Assembly: GCF_900188345.1 (NCBI RefSeq)
Contig: NZ_FZOD01000030.1
Coordinates: 1-64,000, forward strand
Direction: 5' to 3'
DNA from: Streptosporangium subroseum
GTDB lineage: Bacteria; Actinomycetota; Actinomycetes; Streptosporangiales; Streptosporangiaceae
Length of the DNA stretch: 64,000 nucleotides
Shown: in pieces, positions 41,309 to 50,508 of the stretch
Numbering within the stretch: the first letter of the stretch is position 1
Layout: the number at the start of each line of letters is the position of its first letter
Translations under genes and position numbers: made by a program
Notes under the pieces: model-generated
Told to the model about the DNA's origin: nothing
What the model saw: the letters and a program-made list of their open reading frames with translations, nothing else
Databases searched by the model: none

Positions 41309-42162
41309 GCGCAGAGGGAACGGGTAACGAGTTCGCCGGGAACAGCGGCGGTCTGCTCAGCGGCCTGACGGCGGGGAGCCCGCGGGCGAAGGACACGGCG
41401 GCGTTCAACACGGTCCGCAGCGACCGGCTTGAGGGCAAGGTCGCGCTCATCACCGGCGGAGGCAACGGCATCGGCGCCGGGGTGGCCCGGCGGCTGGCCG
41501 CGGGCGGGGCCAGGATCGTCCTCGCGGACATCGACGACACCGCGGGCCAGAGCCTCGCCGACGAGCTCGGCGCGACGTACGTGCACTGCGACGTCACTCA
41601 GCTTGAGGAGAACGAGGCCGCGGTGGCCACCGCCGTCGAGCGGTACGGCCGGCTCGACCTCGCGTTCCTCAACGCCGGCATCGCCTCGGGCTGCGGACTG
41701 CGCGAGGACTTCGACATCAAGCGTTACCGCCTGGCGATGGGCGTCAACCTCGACGGCGTCGTGTTCGGCGCGCACGCCGCGATCCCCGCGTTGCTGGCGG
41801 GCGGCGGCGGCACCATCGTGGCGACGGCGAGCATGGCGGGGATCGTCGGCATCCCCGGCGATCCCATCTACGCGGCCAACAAGCACGCCGTCGTCGGGCT
41901 CGTCCGCTCGCTCGGCCAGGATCTCGAACCCCTCGGCGTCAAGGTGCAGGGTCTCTGTCCCTCGTTCGCCGACACGGCGATCCTGGGGGAGAGCAAAGCG
42001 GTGCTGGAGCAGATCGGCTTCCCGATCCTCGACGTCCCGGCCGTCGTCGACACGTTCGTCCAGCTGCTCGACAGCGACGGCACGGGTGAGTGCTGGTTCG
42101 TGATCCCGGGACGCGAGAGCCAGCCCTTCACCTTCCGCCGCGCCCCGGGGCCGCGCGCCTGA
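41305..42162 (+). CDS. short-chain dehydrogenase/reductase
   Basis: 285-residue SDR with an N-terminal extension of about 40 residues, then the cofactor motif TGGGNGIG, the strand-2 Asp in LADIDD (NAD preference), NAG (LNAGIAS), and the catalytic Ser...YxxxK (SMAG..., then YAANK). It is coupled to the acyl-CoA dehydrogenase by a four-base overlap and probably oxidises or reduces a hydroxyacyl intermediate of the same pathway. Start GTG at 41305. The last residues FRRAPGPRA are family-atypical. Confidence 0.92.
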   Translation: MSAEGTGNEFAGNSGGLLSGLTAGSPRAKDTAAFNTVRSDRLEGKVALITGGGNGIGAGVARRLAAGGARIVLADIDDTAGQSLADELGATYVHCDVTQLEENEAAVATAVERYGRLDLAFLNAGIASGCGLREDFDIKRYRLAMGVNLDGVVFGAHAAIPALLAGGGGTIVATASMAGIVGIPGDPIYAANKHAVVGLVRSLGQDLEPLGVKVQGLCPSFADTAILGESKAVLEQIGFPILDVPAVVDTFVQLLDSDGTGECWFVIPGRESQPFTFRRAPGPRA

Positions 42163-42181
42163 GCCGCGTGATCCACCGGGG

Positions 42182-42883
42182 TCACTTCAGCAGGCTGACC
42201 CCACGGGAGATGACGACCACCGAGAGCACTAGGGCCGACACCGACTCCGTGGCCATGAGCAGCTTCGCCCGGGCGGACAGCGGCATGGTGTCGGTGGGGC
42301 TGAACGCGGAGGAATTGGTCACCGACACGTAGAGATAGTCGACGAACCCGGGTGTCCAGCCCGACTTGGCCGACGAGCGGGCGGCCACCTCGTCGATGGC
42401 GTCGTGGTCCTCGTCCTGGGGAAAGCGGAAGTCGGCCATCGGCAGGCCCTTGTCCCGAGCCTGGGTGCGCTGTACGGGTCCGCCGCGGTCGAGCTCCCAG
42501 AAGGCCAGCCCGAAGATGATGATGTTGGTCAGCCACACCTGACCGGCGGCGAGCAGCAACTGCCGGCCTTCGCTGGCATGTCCGGTGACCAGCTCGATGA
42601 TGACGAGGACCAGCGCGGCGCTGTTGGTCACCGCGATGATGAGAACGAGGGCGATGGACAGCTGCCTCAGTAACCGGTTCTCCCGGAGCATGCGGCGTGG
42701 ATTGACCGCCACGAGAAACACGAGCAGCACCAGCTCCAGCACGGGCACGACGAACCGCGGCCCGACGATGAGCTGGCTGGGCAGTGCCGCGTACAGCGCG
42801 ATGGCGACCAGCACCGCGCACGCGGCGGGGAGCCGGAGCTCGCCGGGATGCCCCTGTTGCGCGGATCGCGGCCTCATGTTCAC
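42182..42883 (-). CDS. multi-pass membrane protein (pore-domain-like)
   Basis: 233-residue membrane protein with about six helices. A loop between the last two helices (GWTPGFVDYLYVSVTNSSAF, then SPTDTMPLSARAKLLM) resembles the re-entrant pore region of two-helix ion-channel domains and the DUF1345 group, but the usual K+ selectivity filter (TVGYGD) is absent. The other conserved stretch is WELDRGGP. Function is unknown; a channel-like role is inference from topology. The start is GTG, with AAGGAAGGGG upstream. It faces the SDR gene tail-to-tail. Confidence 0.75.
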   Translation of the reverse strand: MNMRPRSAQQGHPGELRLPAACAVLVAIALYAALPSQLIVGPRFVVPVLELVLLVFLVAVNPRRMLRENRLLRQLSIALVLIIAVTNSAALVLVIIELVTGHASEGRQLLLAAGQVWLTNIIIFGLAFWELDRGGPVQRTQARDKGLPMADFRFPQDEDHDAIDEVAARSSAKSGWTPGFVDYLYVSVTNSSAFSPTDTMPLSARAKLLMATESVSALVLSVVVISRGVSLLK

Positions 42884-43093
42884 GGTTTCCCCTTCCTTCG
42901 CGCATCACCGGGCACTTGGCACAACATGGCCCGCGACGCCGAGCTCATCGTCCCCGACCCCGAGCTCGCCCGTGCAAGTGCCCCCACTCCCGACCATGGT
43001 CAAGATTCTTTCGACGTAAGCAGCCGAAAGAAAGGTGGTCGGTCTTCACCGGGAGCCATACGGTCGCCCCACCGACACCGAAAGGGGCACCTG

Positions 43094-44176
43094 ATGCACG
43101 TGAACACCAAAGGCCGTCGCGCGACGGCGGTCACCGCGGTCCTGGCCGTGGGGACGCTCGCGCTGGGAGGCTGCGGCGCCGACAAGTCCAGCGGACCCGC
43201 CGGTTCAGGTGCCTCACGTTCGGGGACCTCGGGCACCACGTCCGCCAAGGTCAACGCCGATCCGAGCATCACCGCCGTGATCAGGGGGCTGGAGGACCCG
43301 TTCCTCCAGCTGATGAAACAGGGCGTCGACGACCAGGCTCGTGCGGCGGGGGTGCCCGTCACGGTCCGGGCGGCCGAGTCCGCCGCCGGCGCCAAGGGCC
43401 GGGCGGCCAAGCCCAAAGCTCTCGCCGAGCGGCCCTCGTCCTGTTTTGTGGTCAATCCGACCTCCGGTACCGAGCTGATCCAGGACCTTGCCAAGATCTC
43501 CGAGTCGGGCAGGACCATCGTCAACATCGACAGCCCGGTCGACGTCGTGATGGCCGGGGCCGCCAAGGTCAAGCTGGCCACCTACATCGGCACGGACAAC
43601 GCCGAGGCGGGCAGGACGGCCGGTCAGCGGATGGCCGAGCTGCTGCCCTCCGGCGGTGACGTCGTGGTCATCGCAGGGGACGCCGGGGATGTCATCAGCG
43701 ACGCCAGGATCGAGGGATTCCGGCAGGGGATCGGTACCGGGCTCAAGGTCGTCCAGACCGTCGGCGCGAAGTGGAAACGGCAGACGGCGCTCACCGCCGC
43801 TGCCGATGCCATGCGAGAACACCCGAACCTGGTGGGCTTCTTCGTCGTCAACGACGACATGGGACTGGGTGTGGCACGGGCCGTCGCCGACGCCGGCAAG
43901 AAGGTCCGGGTGAAGGTCATCAGCGTCGACGGCGCCAAGGAGGCGCTCAAGGCGGTCAAGGAAGGCTCTCTGGACGGCACCGTCGCCCAGTATCCGTACG
44001 TGATGGGCCTGATGGGCGTCGAGGCGTGCCAGGCCGACGCGAAGGGCAAGATGCTGCCGTTCGAGGTGAGGGCCCCGATCAGGATGGTCACCAAGGAGAA
44101 CGCCGGTAAGGCGCTGGCCTCGATGCCCAAGCCGTTCGACGCCTACGAGGATCCGTTCAGAGACCTCGCGAAGTAA
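43094..44176 (+). CDS. sugar-binding lipoprotein (RbsB-like ABC substrate-binding)
   Basis: 360-residue lipoprotein precursor: basic N-region, hydrophobic core and lipobox LGGC (Cys27). A Ser/Gly linker and a Peripla_BP_4 domain follow (ITAVIRGLEDPFLQLMKQG; VNPTSGTELIQDLAKISESG; YIGTDNAEAGRTAGQRMAE; VVNDDMGLGVARAV). No permease or ATPase lies next to it, so it is an orphan binding protein or uses an importer encoded elsewhere, for example the one at 53.9 kb. Sixty-eight bases downstream lies a P-loop sugar/nucleoside kinase gene on the same strand, which suggests a joint sugar-uptake function. Confidence 0.88.
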   Translation: MHVNTKGRRATAVTAVLAVGTLALGGCGADKSSGPAGSGASRSGTSGTTSAKVNADPSITAVIRGLEDPFLQLMKQGVDDQARAAGVPVTVRAAESAAGAKGRAAKPKALAERPSSCFVVNPTSGTELIQDLAKISESGRTIVNIDSPVDVVMAGAAKVKLATYIGTDNAEAGRTAGQRMAELLPSGGDVVVIAGDAGDVISDARIEGFRQGIGTGLKVVQTVGAKWKRQTALTAAADAMREHPNLVGFFVVNDDMGLGVARAVADAGKKVRVKVISVDGAKEALKAVKEGSLDGTVAQYPYVMGLMGVEACQADAKGKMLPFEVRAPIRMVTKENAGKALASMPKPFDAYEDPFRDLAK

Positions 44177-44244
44177 CGGCCGTCCGGTGCGGCCGGACAC
44201 CGTAATGTGGTGTCCGTGCTGCGCCGAATCGCCCAGAAGCTTCG

Positions 44245-44925
44245 ATGATGACCCTTCAGGACCTGGCGACTCGGGCCCGCTCTCTCGTGCGAGGCGGGCA
44301 CCGGGCACTGCTCGGCATCGCCGGCGGCCCGGGGGCGGGGAAGACCACGCTCGCCGAGAGCCTCGTCGATCTGCTGCGGCAGACCCCACCGGACGGCCGG
44401 TCGCCGGAGTGGGCGGCACACGTGCCGATGGACGGCTTCCACCTCGCCGACGTCGAGCTCGACCGGCTCGGACGGCGCGACCGCAAGGGGGCTCCGGACA
44501 CCTTCGACGCCGCCGGTTACGCGGCCCTGCTCCGTCGCCTGCGTGAGGACGAGGACGATGTGATCTACGCGCCCGCGTTCGAACGCGACCTTGAGCAGCC
44601 GATCGCCGGGAGCATCCCGATCTCGCGGGACACCCGGCTCATCGTCACCGAGGGAAACTACCTGCTGCTCGACCAGGGCGACTGGGCGCAGGTACGGCCC
44701 CAGCTCGACGAGGTCTGGTACTGCGACCTCGGTCCCGACGAGCGCGTGCGCCGCCTCGTCTCCCGCCACGAGCAGTTCGGCAAGGACCACGACGCGGCCG
44801 TGTCCTGGGTGATGAGGATCGACCAGCCGAACGCGGACCTCATCGCCGGAACCCGCCCGCACGCCGACCTCGTGATCCCCGAATCGGTCCTGCTGTCGAT
44901 CGGAGACCGGAAGACGGCCGGCTGA
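44245..44925 (+). CDS. P-loop nucleoside/sugar kinase family protein
   Basis: 226-residue P-loop kinase of the uridine/pantothenate-kinase-like family: Walker A GGPGAGKTT at 27-35, PMDGFHLADVELDRLGRRDRK-type substrate loop (split by turns), and EGNYLLLD. Relatives include FrcK-like sugar kinases of ABC-importer operons and YggC-like proteins. Given the sugar-binding lipoprotein 68 bases upstream, phosphorylation of an imported sugar is plausible. The start is the first of two adjacent ATG codons and lacks a strong ribosome site. Substrate not determined. Confidence 0.85.
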   Translation: MMTLQDLATRARSLVRGGHRALLGIAGGPGAGKTTLAESLVDLLRQTPPDGRSPEWAAHVPMDGFHLADVELDRLGRRDRKGAPDTFDAAGYAALLRRLREDEDDVIYAPAFERDLEQPIAGSIPISRDTRLIVTEGNYLLLDQGDWAQVRPQLDEVWYCDLGPDERVRRLVSRHEQFGKDHDAAVSWVMRIDQPNADLIAGTRPHADLVIPESVLLSIGDRKTAG

Positions 44926-45143
44926 CACCTGAGGCGCGGACCTCATCGCGGGGCCCGGCTGCCTCACCCCGAGCCGACCTCCGCGGCGGGTTTCACACGA
45001 CTGCCCGGGCCCGGACCGGCCACGGGTTTCCGATCCGGGCTGGATCCTGTCACGCGCCTCATGCGGCCGACAGCGATCTGTGCGGGGTCTGGCAGCGGAG
45101 CGGGCAACGATGCGTGGCGTTATCACTTACGGGAGGAAACGCC

Positions 45144-46094
45144 ATGAACCTTGCCTTTGAGGCCGAGGGACTGGTCAAACGATTCGGGAAGACCACCGCG
45201 CTCGCGGGGATCGACCTGGCCGCCGGACAGGGCACCGTGCTCGGGGTGCTCGGGCCGAACGGCGCGGGCAAGACGACCGCGGTCCGGATACTCGCCACAC
45301 TGCTCCGTCCCGACGCGGGACGTGCCGCGGTGCGCGGCGTGGACGTCGTGAAGGACGCCGGCAGGGTCCGCCGCATGATCGGGCTCACCGGGCAGTACGC
45401 CTCGGTCGACGAGGACCTCACCGGCATGGAGAACCTCGTTCTCATCGGGATGCTGCTCGACCTGTGCCGGGTGGACGCGAAGGCCCGCGCGGCGGAGCTG
45501 CTGAAGGAGTTCGGGCTCGCCGAAGCCGGTTCGAGGCCCGCCAAGACCTACTCCGGAGGCATGCGCCGCCGCCTCGACCTGGCCGCCAGCCTTGTCGGCC
45601 GCCCCGACGTCATCTATCTCGACGAGCCGACGACCGGACTCGACCCGGCCAAACGGGACGACGTGTGGAACATCATCCGCTCGCTCGTCACAGACGGCGT
45701 CACCGTGCTGCTCACCACGCAGTATCTGGAGGAGGCCGACGCGCTCGCCGACGACATCTCGGTCATCGACCACGGAAAAGTGATCGCGCACGGCAGCCCG
45801 GCCGAGCTCAAGCAGGTCGTGGGCGGTCAGACGATCCTGGTACGGCCCACCGACCCGGCCCGGCTCGCCGACGCCACCGCGATCCTCGCCGCCGTCTCGG
45901 GACGTGAGCCGGAGTCTCCCGCGCGGGGCGTGATCGCCGTCCCGGTCGACGACGACACCGCGTTCACCACGGTGGTCGGGCGGCTGGACCGCGAGGGGAT
46001 CGGCGTCACGGAACTCTCGCTCCGCCTGCCCAGTCTGGACGAGGTCTTCTTCACCCTCACCGGCCGTCACACCGTTGAGGAGACCGCGGCATGA
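45144..46094 (+). CDS. DrrA-type ABC exporter ATP-binding protein
   Basis: 316-residue ATPase of the daunorubicin-resistance DrrA family: Walker A GPNGAGKTT (37-45), signature YSGGMRRRLDLAA, Walker B IYLDEPTTGLDP. The DrrA C-terminal domain ends LSLRLPSLDEVFFTLTGRH, the family's regulatory motif. With the overlapping DrrB-type permease it should form an exporter of a hydrophobic compound. The ATG at 45144 has GGGAGG upstream; the stop overlaps the permease start (ATGA). Confidence 0.94.
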   Translation: MNLAFEAEGLVKRFGKTTALAGIDLAAGQGTVLGVLGPNGAGKTTAVRILATLLRPDAGRAAVRGVDVVKDAGRVRRMIGLTGQYASVDEDLTGMENLVLIGMLLDLCRVDAKARAAELLKEFGLAEAGSRPAKTYSGGMRRRLDLAASLVGRPDVIYLDEPTTGLDPAKRDDVWNIIRSLVTDGVTVLLTTQYLEEADALADDISVIDHGKVIAHGSPAELKQVVGGQTILVRPTDPARLADATAILAAVSGREPESPARGVIAVPVDDDTAFTTVVGRLDREGIGVTELSLRLPSLDEVFFTLTGRHTVEETAA

Positions 46095-46900
46095 CTCTCA
46101 CCGTGACCCGTCCTACGACGACCGTGCCCGAGAACCCGCGGCCCTTCGGGTTCGTCAGGCACAGCCTCGCCCTTGCCAGGCGGAGCCTGATCAAGACCCT
46201 CCGCACCCCGGAGCAACTCCTCGACGTGACACTGCAGCCGGTCATCTTCGTGGTGGTGTACGTCTTCCTGCTCGGCGGTGCGATCTCCGGCTCAACCCAC
46301 GACTACCTGCAGCTCCTGCTGCCGGCGATCATGGTGCAGACGGTGATGTTCGGGGGGATGGCCACCGGGGTCAACCTCAACACCGACATCGGCAAGGGCG
46401 TGTTCGACAGGTTCCGCAGCCTGCCGATCGCCAGGTCCGCGCCCCTGGTCGGCTCGGTGCTCGGCGACCTGATCCGCTATGTCGTGGCGATCGTCTCCCT
46501 GCTCGGCTTCGGCTACGCGATCGGCTTCCGGATCCAGACGGACCCGTTGTCGGCACTGGCCGCCTGCCTGCTCACGATCCTCTTCGCGTTCAGCGTGAGC
46601 TGGGCGTTCGTGTTCATCGGCATGCTCATGCGGCAACCGGGCGGCGTGCAGGGTGTGGCGTTCCTGGTGCTGTTCCCGCTGACCTTCGGTACCAGCATGG
46701 TGGCGCCGAAGGAGAGCATGCCCGGCTGGCTGCAGGCCTGGGTGAACGTCAACCCGGTCTCCCACGTGATGGACGCGGCCCGCGGCCTGATGCTGGGCGG
46801 TCCCGTGGCGGGCCCGGTGGGGTGGACGCTGCTGTGGTCGGCCGCGTTCATCGTGGTGTTCGCACCGCTGGCGGTCCGCGCCTACCGCCTCCGCGTCTGA
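46091..46900 (+). CDS. DrrB-type ABC transporter permease
   Basis: 269-residue ABC-2 permease with six helices and the family loop VFDRFRSLPIARSAPLVG near 107-124. The later VNVNPVSHVMDAARGLM is the DrrB C-terminal motif. It overlaps the ATPase gene by four bases and its 3' end overlaps the convergent SARP-type regulator gene by 53 bases. That regulator is the best candidate for controlling drrAB, but this is inference from position. Confidence 0.94.
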   Translation: MTLTVTRPTTTVPENPRPFGFVRHSLALARRSLIKTLRTPEQLLDVTLQPVIFVVVYVFLLGGAISGSTHDYLQLLLPAIMVQTVMFGGMATGVNLNTDIGKGVFDRFRSLPIARSAPLVGSVLGDLIRYVVAIVSLLGFGYAIGFRIQTDPLSALAACLLTILFAFSVSWAFVFIGMLMRQPGGVQGVAFLVLFPLTFGTSMVAPKESMPGWLQAWVNVNPVSHVMDAARGLMLGGPVAGPVGWTLLWSAAFIVVFAPLAVRAYRLRV

Positions 46901-49900
46901 CCACCACCCGCTTCCCGCCGTCCACCCGCTCATTCACCGGGGCACCGGCCCGGTCACGTGGCCGCCCACCCGATCGCTCGCCGGGTCGCGTGCCCCAGTC
47001 ACGTGCCCGGCCGTCCACCTGATCACTCGCCGGGTCGTCCGTCCGGGCGGTCGTCGATCGTACGCAGGCGAGCGCGCCGGCCCGGTCCAGATCCCGGCCG
47101 CCGGCGTAGGCCGCCTCGTACGAGGCGTCACCGAGCTCGCCGCGTAGCCGTTCGGCCAGCCGTACGATGTCCGGATTGAACCGGTCGGACGCTCCCCGGA
47201 GCTGCTCGGCGGCGCCGAGCGTCTTCGCGGCCCGGGCCGTATCGCCGCGGCACATCCACAGCATCGCCGCGGCGACCCCGACCCGGGCCAGCACCGGCAT
47301 GTCCTTCACCTCCAGCGCCAGGCCGATCGCCTCGTCGATCTGCCGCTCCGCCGTCTCCAGATCGCCCAGGTCCGCCGCCAGGTGTGCCTCGGAGGACAGG
47401 ATCAGGGCGCGGAACTGCGGGGCGATGACGGGGGCGTTCGCGAGGGAGGTCGTCGCCATGCCGTACTGTCTCGCCGCCTCGTCCAGGTTGCCCTCGTGGC
47501 GGGCCAGGTCCCCGAGACTGAGCCGGGCGAACGACACCTCCCGTGCGGGCCACCCCTGCGCGTTCGATTCCGCGATCTCCAGCATCTCCGCGCGGGCCCT
47601 CTCCACATCGCCCTTGTTCACCCGTACGGTGGCGAGCCAGATCCGCTGGTGGCCCGCGTTGTCGTCGGGGTTCAGCTCCTGGATGAGCCGGATCGCCTCC
47701 TCCAGGGTGCTGATGGCTCCGTCGAAGTCGCCGAACAGCCCGTGCCCGTTCGACAGAGAGGTCAACGCGTGGGCGAGTCCCCAGCGATCCCCGACCTCGC
47801 GGAAGCCGTCGGCCGCGTCGGCCGCGTCGCGGCGCATGCCCGCCATGTCACCGTCGTTCTCCCGGAGGAAGCCCCGCAGCATCCGGAGCGTCGCCCGGAT
47901 CCACGGATCCGGATGGGACAGCCGTCGCTCGATGATGGCCGTGCCCCGGGCGGTGTCATCGGTGATGAGCGTGAGAAAGGGATCGATCAGGAAGAGGAGG
48001 GGGTGGCTCTCGTCGGAAACCTCGTCGAGGGCGAGGCCCTGCAACGCGTCGACGGTGTCCGCCAGCTTCGCGTAACCGCCGACGGTGAAGGCGTTTATCA
48101 GGCACATGCCCGCCACGATCGTCCGTGCCGGCTCCGGTGACTCCCCGGGAACATCCAGGGCCAGCCGCTGCCATCCCGCGGCCTCGGCCTCTTTCCCCTG
48201 GATCCCCCAGAACTGGGTCAGCGCGGCGGCCAGCCGTACCGCCGTCGCGGCGTCGCCCGTGTCGGCGGCGAAGCGGAGCGCCGCGAGCAGGTTGTCCCCG
48301 TCGGCCTCAAGTCTGCGCATCCAGGTCAGCTGCTCGGAGCCCCGCAGGTATGGCTCGGCGGTCTCGGCCAGCTCCAGGAAGTAGGCGGCGTGGGCGGCTC
48401 TGACGTCGGCGATCCGCCCGCTCTCCGCCAGGCGTTCCAGCCCGAACTCCCTGATCGTCTCCAGCATGCGGTAGCGCGGACCCTCGACGAGCTGGATCAG
48501 CGACTTGTCCACCAGCGCGGCGAGCAGATCCATGCTTCCGCCCAGCCGTTCGGCGGCCTCCGGCGTGGCGCCCGCGGGGAAGACCGCCAGCTGCTCCGTG
48601 AGGCGGCGTTCGGCGTCGTCGAGGAGATCCCAGCTCCAGTCGACCACGGCGCGCAGCGTCCGGTGCCGGGGCAGCGCCGTACGGCTGCCGCCGGTGAGCA
48701 GCCGGAACCGGTCGTCGAGGCGCGCCGCGACCTGCTCGATGGTGAGGGATCGCAGCCTGGCGGTGGCCAGCTCGATCGCCAGGGGCAACCCGTCCAGCCG
48801 CCGGCAGATCTCCACCACCTCGTCGGTGAGGACGAAGTCAGGCCGTACGGCCGCCGCCCGGTCCATGAAGAGCCGGACCGCCGGGCTCAGCTCCGGCGCG
48901 GCGCCGGGCTGCGGCAGTTCGAGCGGGGGAACCGGGCACAGCGCCTCGCCGAGGATCCCGAGTGGCTCGCGGCTCGTGGCCAGCACCCGCAGCCGGGGGC
49001 AGCGCCCCAGGAGCTCGTCGGCCAGGCGGGCGGCGGCGTCTATCAGGTGCTCGCAGTTGTCCAGCACCAGCGTGGTGTCACCGGCGGAGAGCACCTCGAC
49101 GATCCGGCTCATGGTGTCGCGCGGTGCGCCCGGCATCTCAAGGATGCCCGGATGGCCCAGCGTGCCGAGCACGGCCTGCGGGACGTCGGCGGGGTCGGTC
49201 ACCGGTGCCAGCTCCACCAGCCAGGCCCCACCGGGGAGGTCGGCGCCGACGGTCGTCGCGAGCCGGGTCTTGCCCGCGCCTCCCGGCCCGACCAGCGTGA
49301 CCAGGCGGCCCTCCTTCAGCTGCTCGCCGATCCGCCTGATCTCACGGTCCCGTCCGACGAAGCTGGTCAGCGGCGCCCTCAGGTTCCCCCGCGACCTGTG
49401 CGCGGCGTGCGGCCGTACGGCCTGCGGCGTCCGATCGGCGCGGAGCACCTCCAGGTGGATCTTCCGCAGCTCCGGCCCGGGATCGGTGCCCAGCTCGTTC
49501 GCGAGCCTGCGCCGGAAGTCCTCGTAGGCGACCAGCGCCTCGGCCTGCCCTCCCGCGGCGTACAGCGCCCTCACCAGCAGTCCGTGCAGCCGCTCTCGCA
49601 GCGGATGACGGACCGCGAGCACCGACAGCTCGGCCACCAGGTGGGCGGGGCGACCGGACGCCAGCTCCGCCTCGGCGCGATCCTCCGCCGCGGCCAGCCG
49701 CGCCTCGTCCAGCCCGGCGGCGTACGCGGTCGCGAAGGGAACCTCCGCGGCGTCGGCCAGGGCCGGTCCCCGCCACAGCCCGAGCGCCTCACCCAGCAGG
49801 CGCGAGGCGGTCACCGGATCCCCGCCGGTCAGCGCGCGCCGCCCCTCCCGCGCCAGCCGTTCGAACCGATGGGCGTCGACGGCGTCGGACGGCAGATCGA

Positions 49901-50162
49901 GCCGGTAGCCCCCGGGAACGGAGCTCAGCACCGACGCGTCCGGCAGGGCCCGGCGCAGCCGGGACACCAGCGACTGCATCGCGTTCGCGCGGTCGGCGGG
50001 CTTGTCCTCCGGCCACAGGGCGTCCGACAGCTCCTCGACGGTGACGACCCGTCCCACGCCCAGCGCGAGCCGGATCAGCAGCACCCGGAGCCGCGCGCCC
50101 CCGACCTCGACGGCCTCACCGCCGGCCGTCACCTTCAGCGCTCCCAGGATGTCCACGTGCAT
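46848..50162 (-). CDS. AfsR/SARP-family regulator, BTAD-ATPase-TPR
   Basis: 1104-residue transcriptional activator. It has an N-terminal SARP winged helix and BTAD (VRVLLIRLALGVG-like, with LLGEALGLWRGPALAD), a linker, and a STAND/NB-ARC ATPase domain (Walker A VGPGGAGKTRL near 290; Walker B VLDNCEHLIDAAARL). A long TPR-like helical region (about 600-1040) with LARHEGNLDEAARQYG-type repeats follows. Large SARPs of this form usually activate secondary-metabolite or exporter genes. The last 60 residues (after about SDQVDGRARDWG) come from a degenerate tandem repeat and run into the convergent drrB gene. Start is ATG (MHVDILGALKV), the usual SARP beginning. Confidence 0.92.
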   Translation of the reverse strand: MHVDILGALKVTAGGEAVEVGGARLRVLLIRLALGVGRVVTVEELSDALWPEDKPADRANAMQSLVSRLRRALPDASVLSSVPGGYRLDLPSDAVDAHRFERLAREGRRALTGGDPVTASRLLGEALGLWRGPALADAAEVPFATAYAAGLDEARLAAAEDRAEAELASGRPAHLVAELSVLAVRHPLRERLHGLLVRALYAAGGQAEALVAYEDFRRRLANELGTDPGPELRKIHLEVLRADRTPQAVRPHAAHRSRGNLRAPLTSFVGRDREIRRIGEQLKEGRLVTLVGPGGAGKTRLATTVGADLPGGAWLVELAPVTDPADVPQAVLGTLGHPGILEMPGAPRDTMSRIVEVLSAGDTTLVLDNCEHLIDAAARLADELLGRCPRLRVLATSREPLGILGEALCPVPPLELPQPGAAPELSPAVRLFMDRAAAVRPDFVLTDEVVEICRRLDGLPLAIELATARLRSLTIEQVAARLDDRFRLLTGGSRTALPRHRTLRAVVDWSWDLLDDAERRLTEQLAVFPAGATPEAAERLGGSMDLLAALVDKSLIQLVEGPRYRMLETIREFGLERLAESGRIADVRAAHAAYFLELAETAEPYLRGSEQLTWMRRLEADGDNLLAALRFAADTGDAATAVRLAAALTQFWGIQGKEAEAAGWQRLALDVPGESPEPARTIVAGMCLINAFTVGGYAKLADTVDALQGLALDEVSDESHPLLFLIDPFLTLITDDTARGTAIIERRLSHPDPWIRATLRMLRGFLRENDGDMAGMRRDAADAADGFREVGDRWGLAHALTSLSNGHGLFGDFDGAISTLEEAIRLIQELNPDDNAGHQRIWLATVRVNKGDVERARAEMLEIAESNAQGWPAREVSFARLSLGDLARHEGNLDEAARQYGMATTSLANAPVIAPQFRALILSSEAHLAADLGDLETAERQIDEAIGLALEVKDMPVLARVGVAAAMLWMCRGDTARAAKTLGAAEQLRGASDRFNPDIVRLAERLRGELGDASYEAAYAGGRDLDRAGALACVRSTTARTDDPASDQVDGRARDWGTRPGERSGGRPRDRAGAPVNERVDGGKRVVVRRGGGRRGPPAVRTPR
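46917..47055. repeat. ~44-49 bp degenerate repeat in the tail of the SARP gene
   Basis: Three units beginning GCCgcCCACCcGATCgCTCG occur at 46917, 46961 and 47010 (spacing 44, 49). They supply the C-terminal extension of the SARP-type regulator and lie in the intergenic-looking stretch before drrB. Confidence 0.6.
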
Positions 50163-50508
50163 ACCAGCACTGTGCCACCTACCGCCATGAGGCGCTCACC
50201 GCCGGTTCCTGAGCTTCTGCATGGGGCGTGGGGCGGACCCGGACCCCGGCCACTCCACCCGCTGTCGCCGCGCCCTTGATCTTCTGGACGGTGCCGCATC
50301 ACCAGCGGTCCCCGGCCATCTCACCCGCACGAGGGGACCGCCACCCTGTACGCGGGTGCGGGATCGTGGCAGGCTCCGATCCGGACGCGGAGATCGAGGA
50401 GACCAGGCTCAAGTTCTGCCCCATGCTCGACGCCCTCATTGTGCCCGCGTACGGGCCGGCCGAGGTGTGACCTCTTGATCGGGAAATACGCACGAGAGGC
50501 ACGTGAAC
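50163..50508. other. gene-free region between SARP and ABC genes
   Basis: Divergent intergenic region. Short open frames on the plus strand are present but show no family resemblance or ribosome site. Promoters for both flanking transcription units are expected here; none is convincing by eye. Confidence 0.4.

Noticed and set aside
48390..50279. Plus-strand frame of 629 codons opposite the SARP regulator
   Set aside because: Antisense shadow of the BTAD/ATPase coding region.
50228..50470. 80-codon plus-strand frame before the Bcr-type ATPase
   Set aside because: No similarity or ribosome site; composition is like surrounding non-coding DNA.
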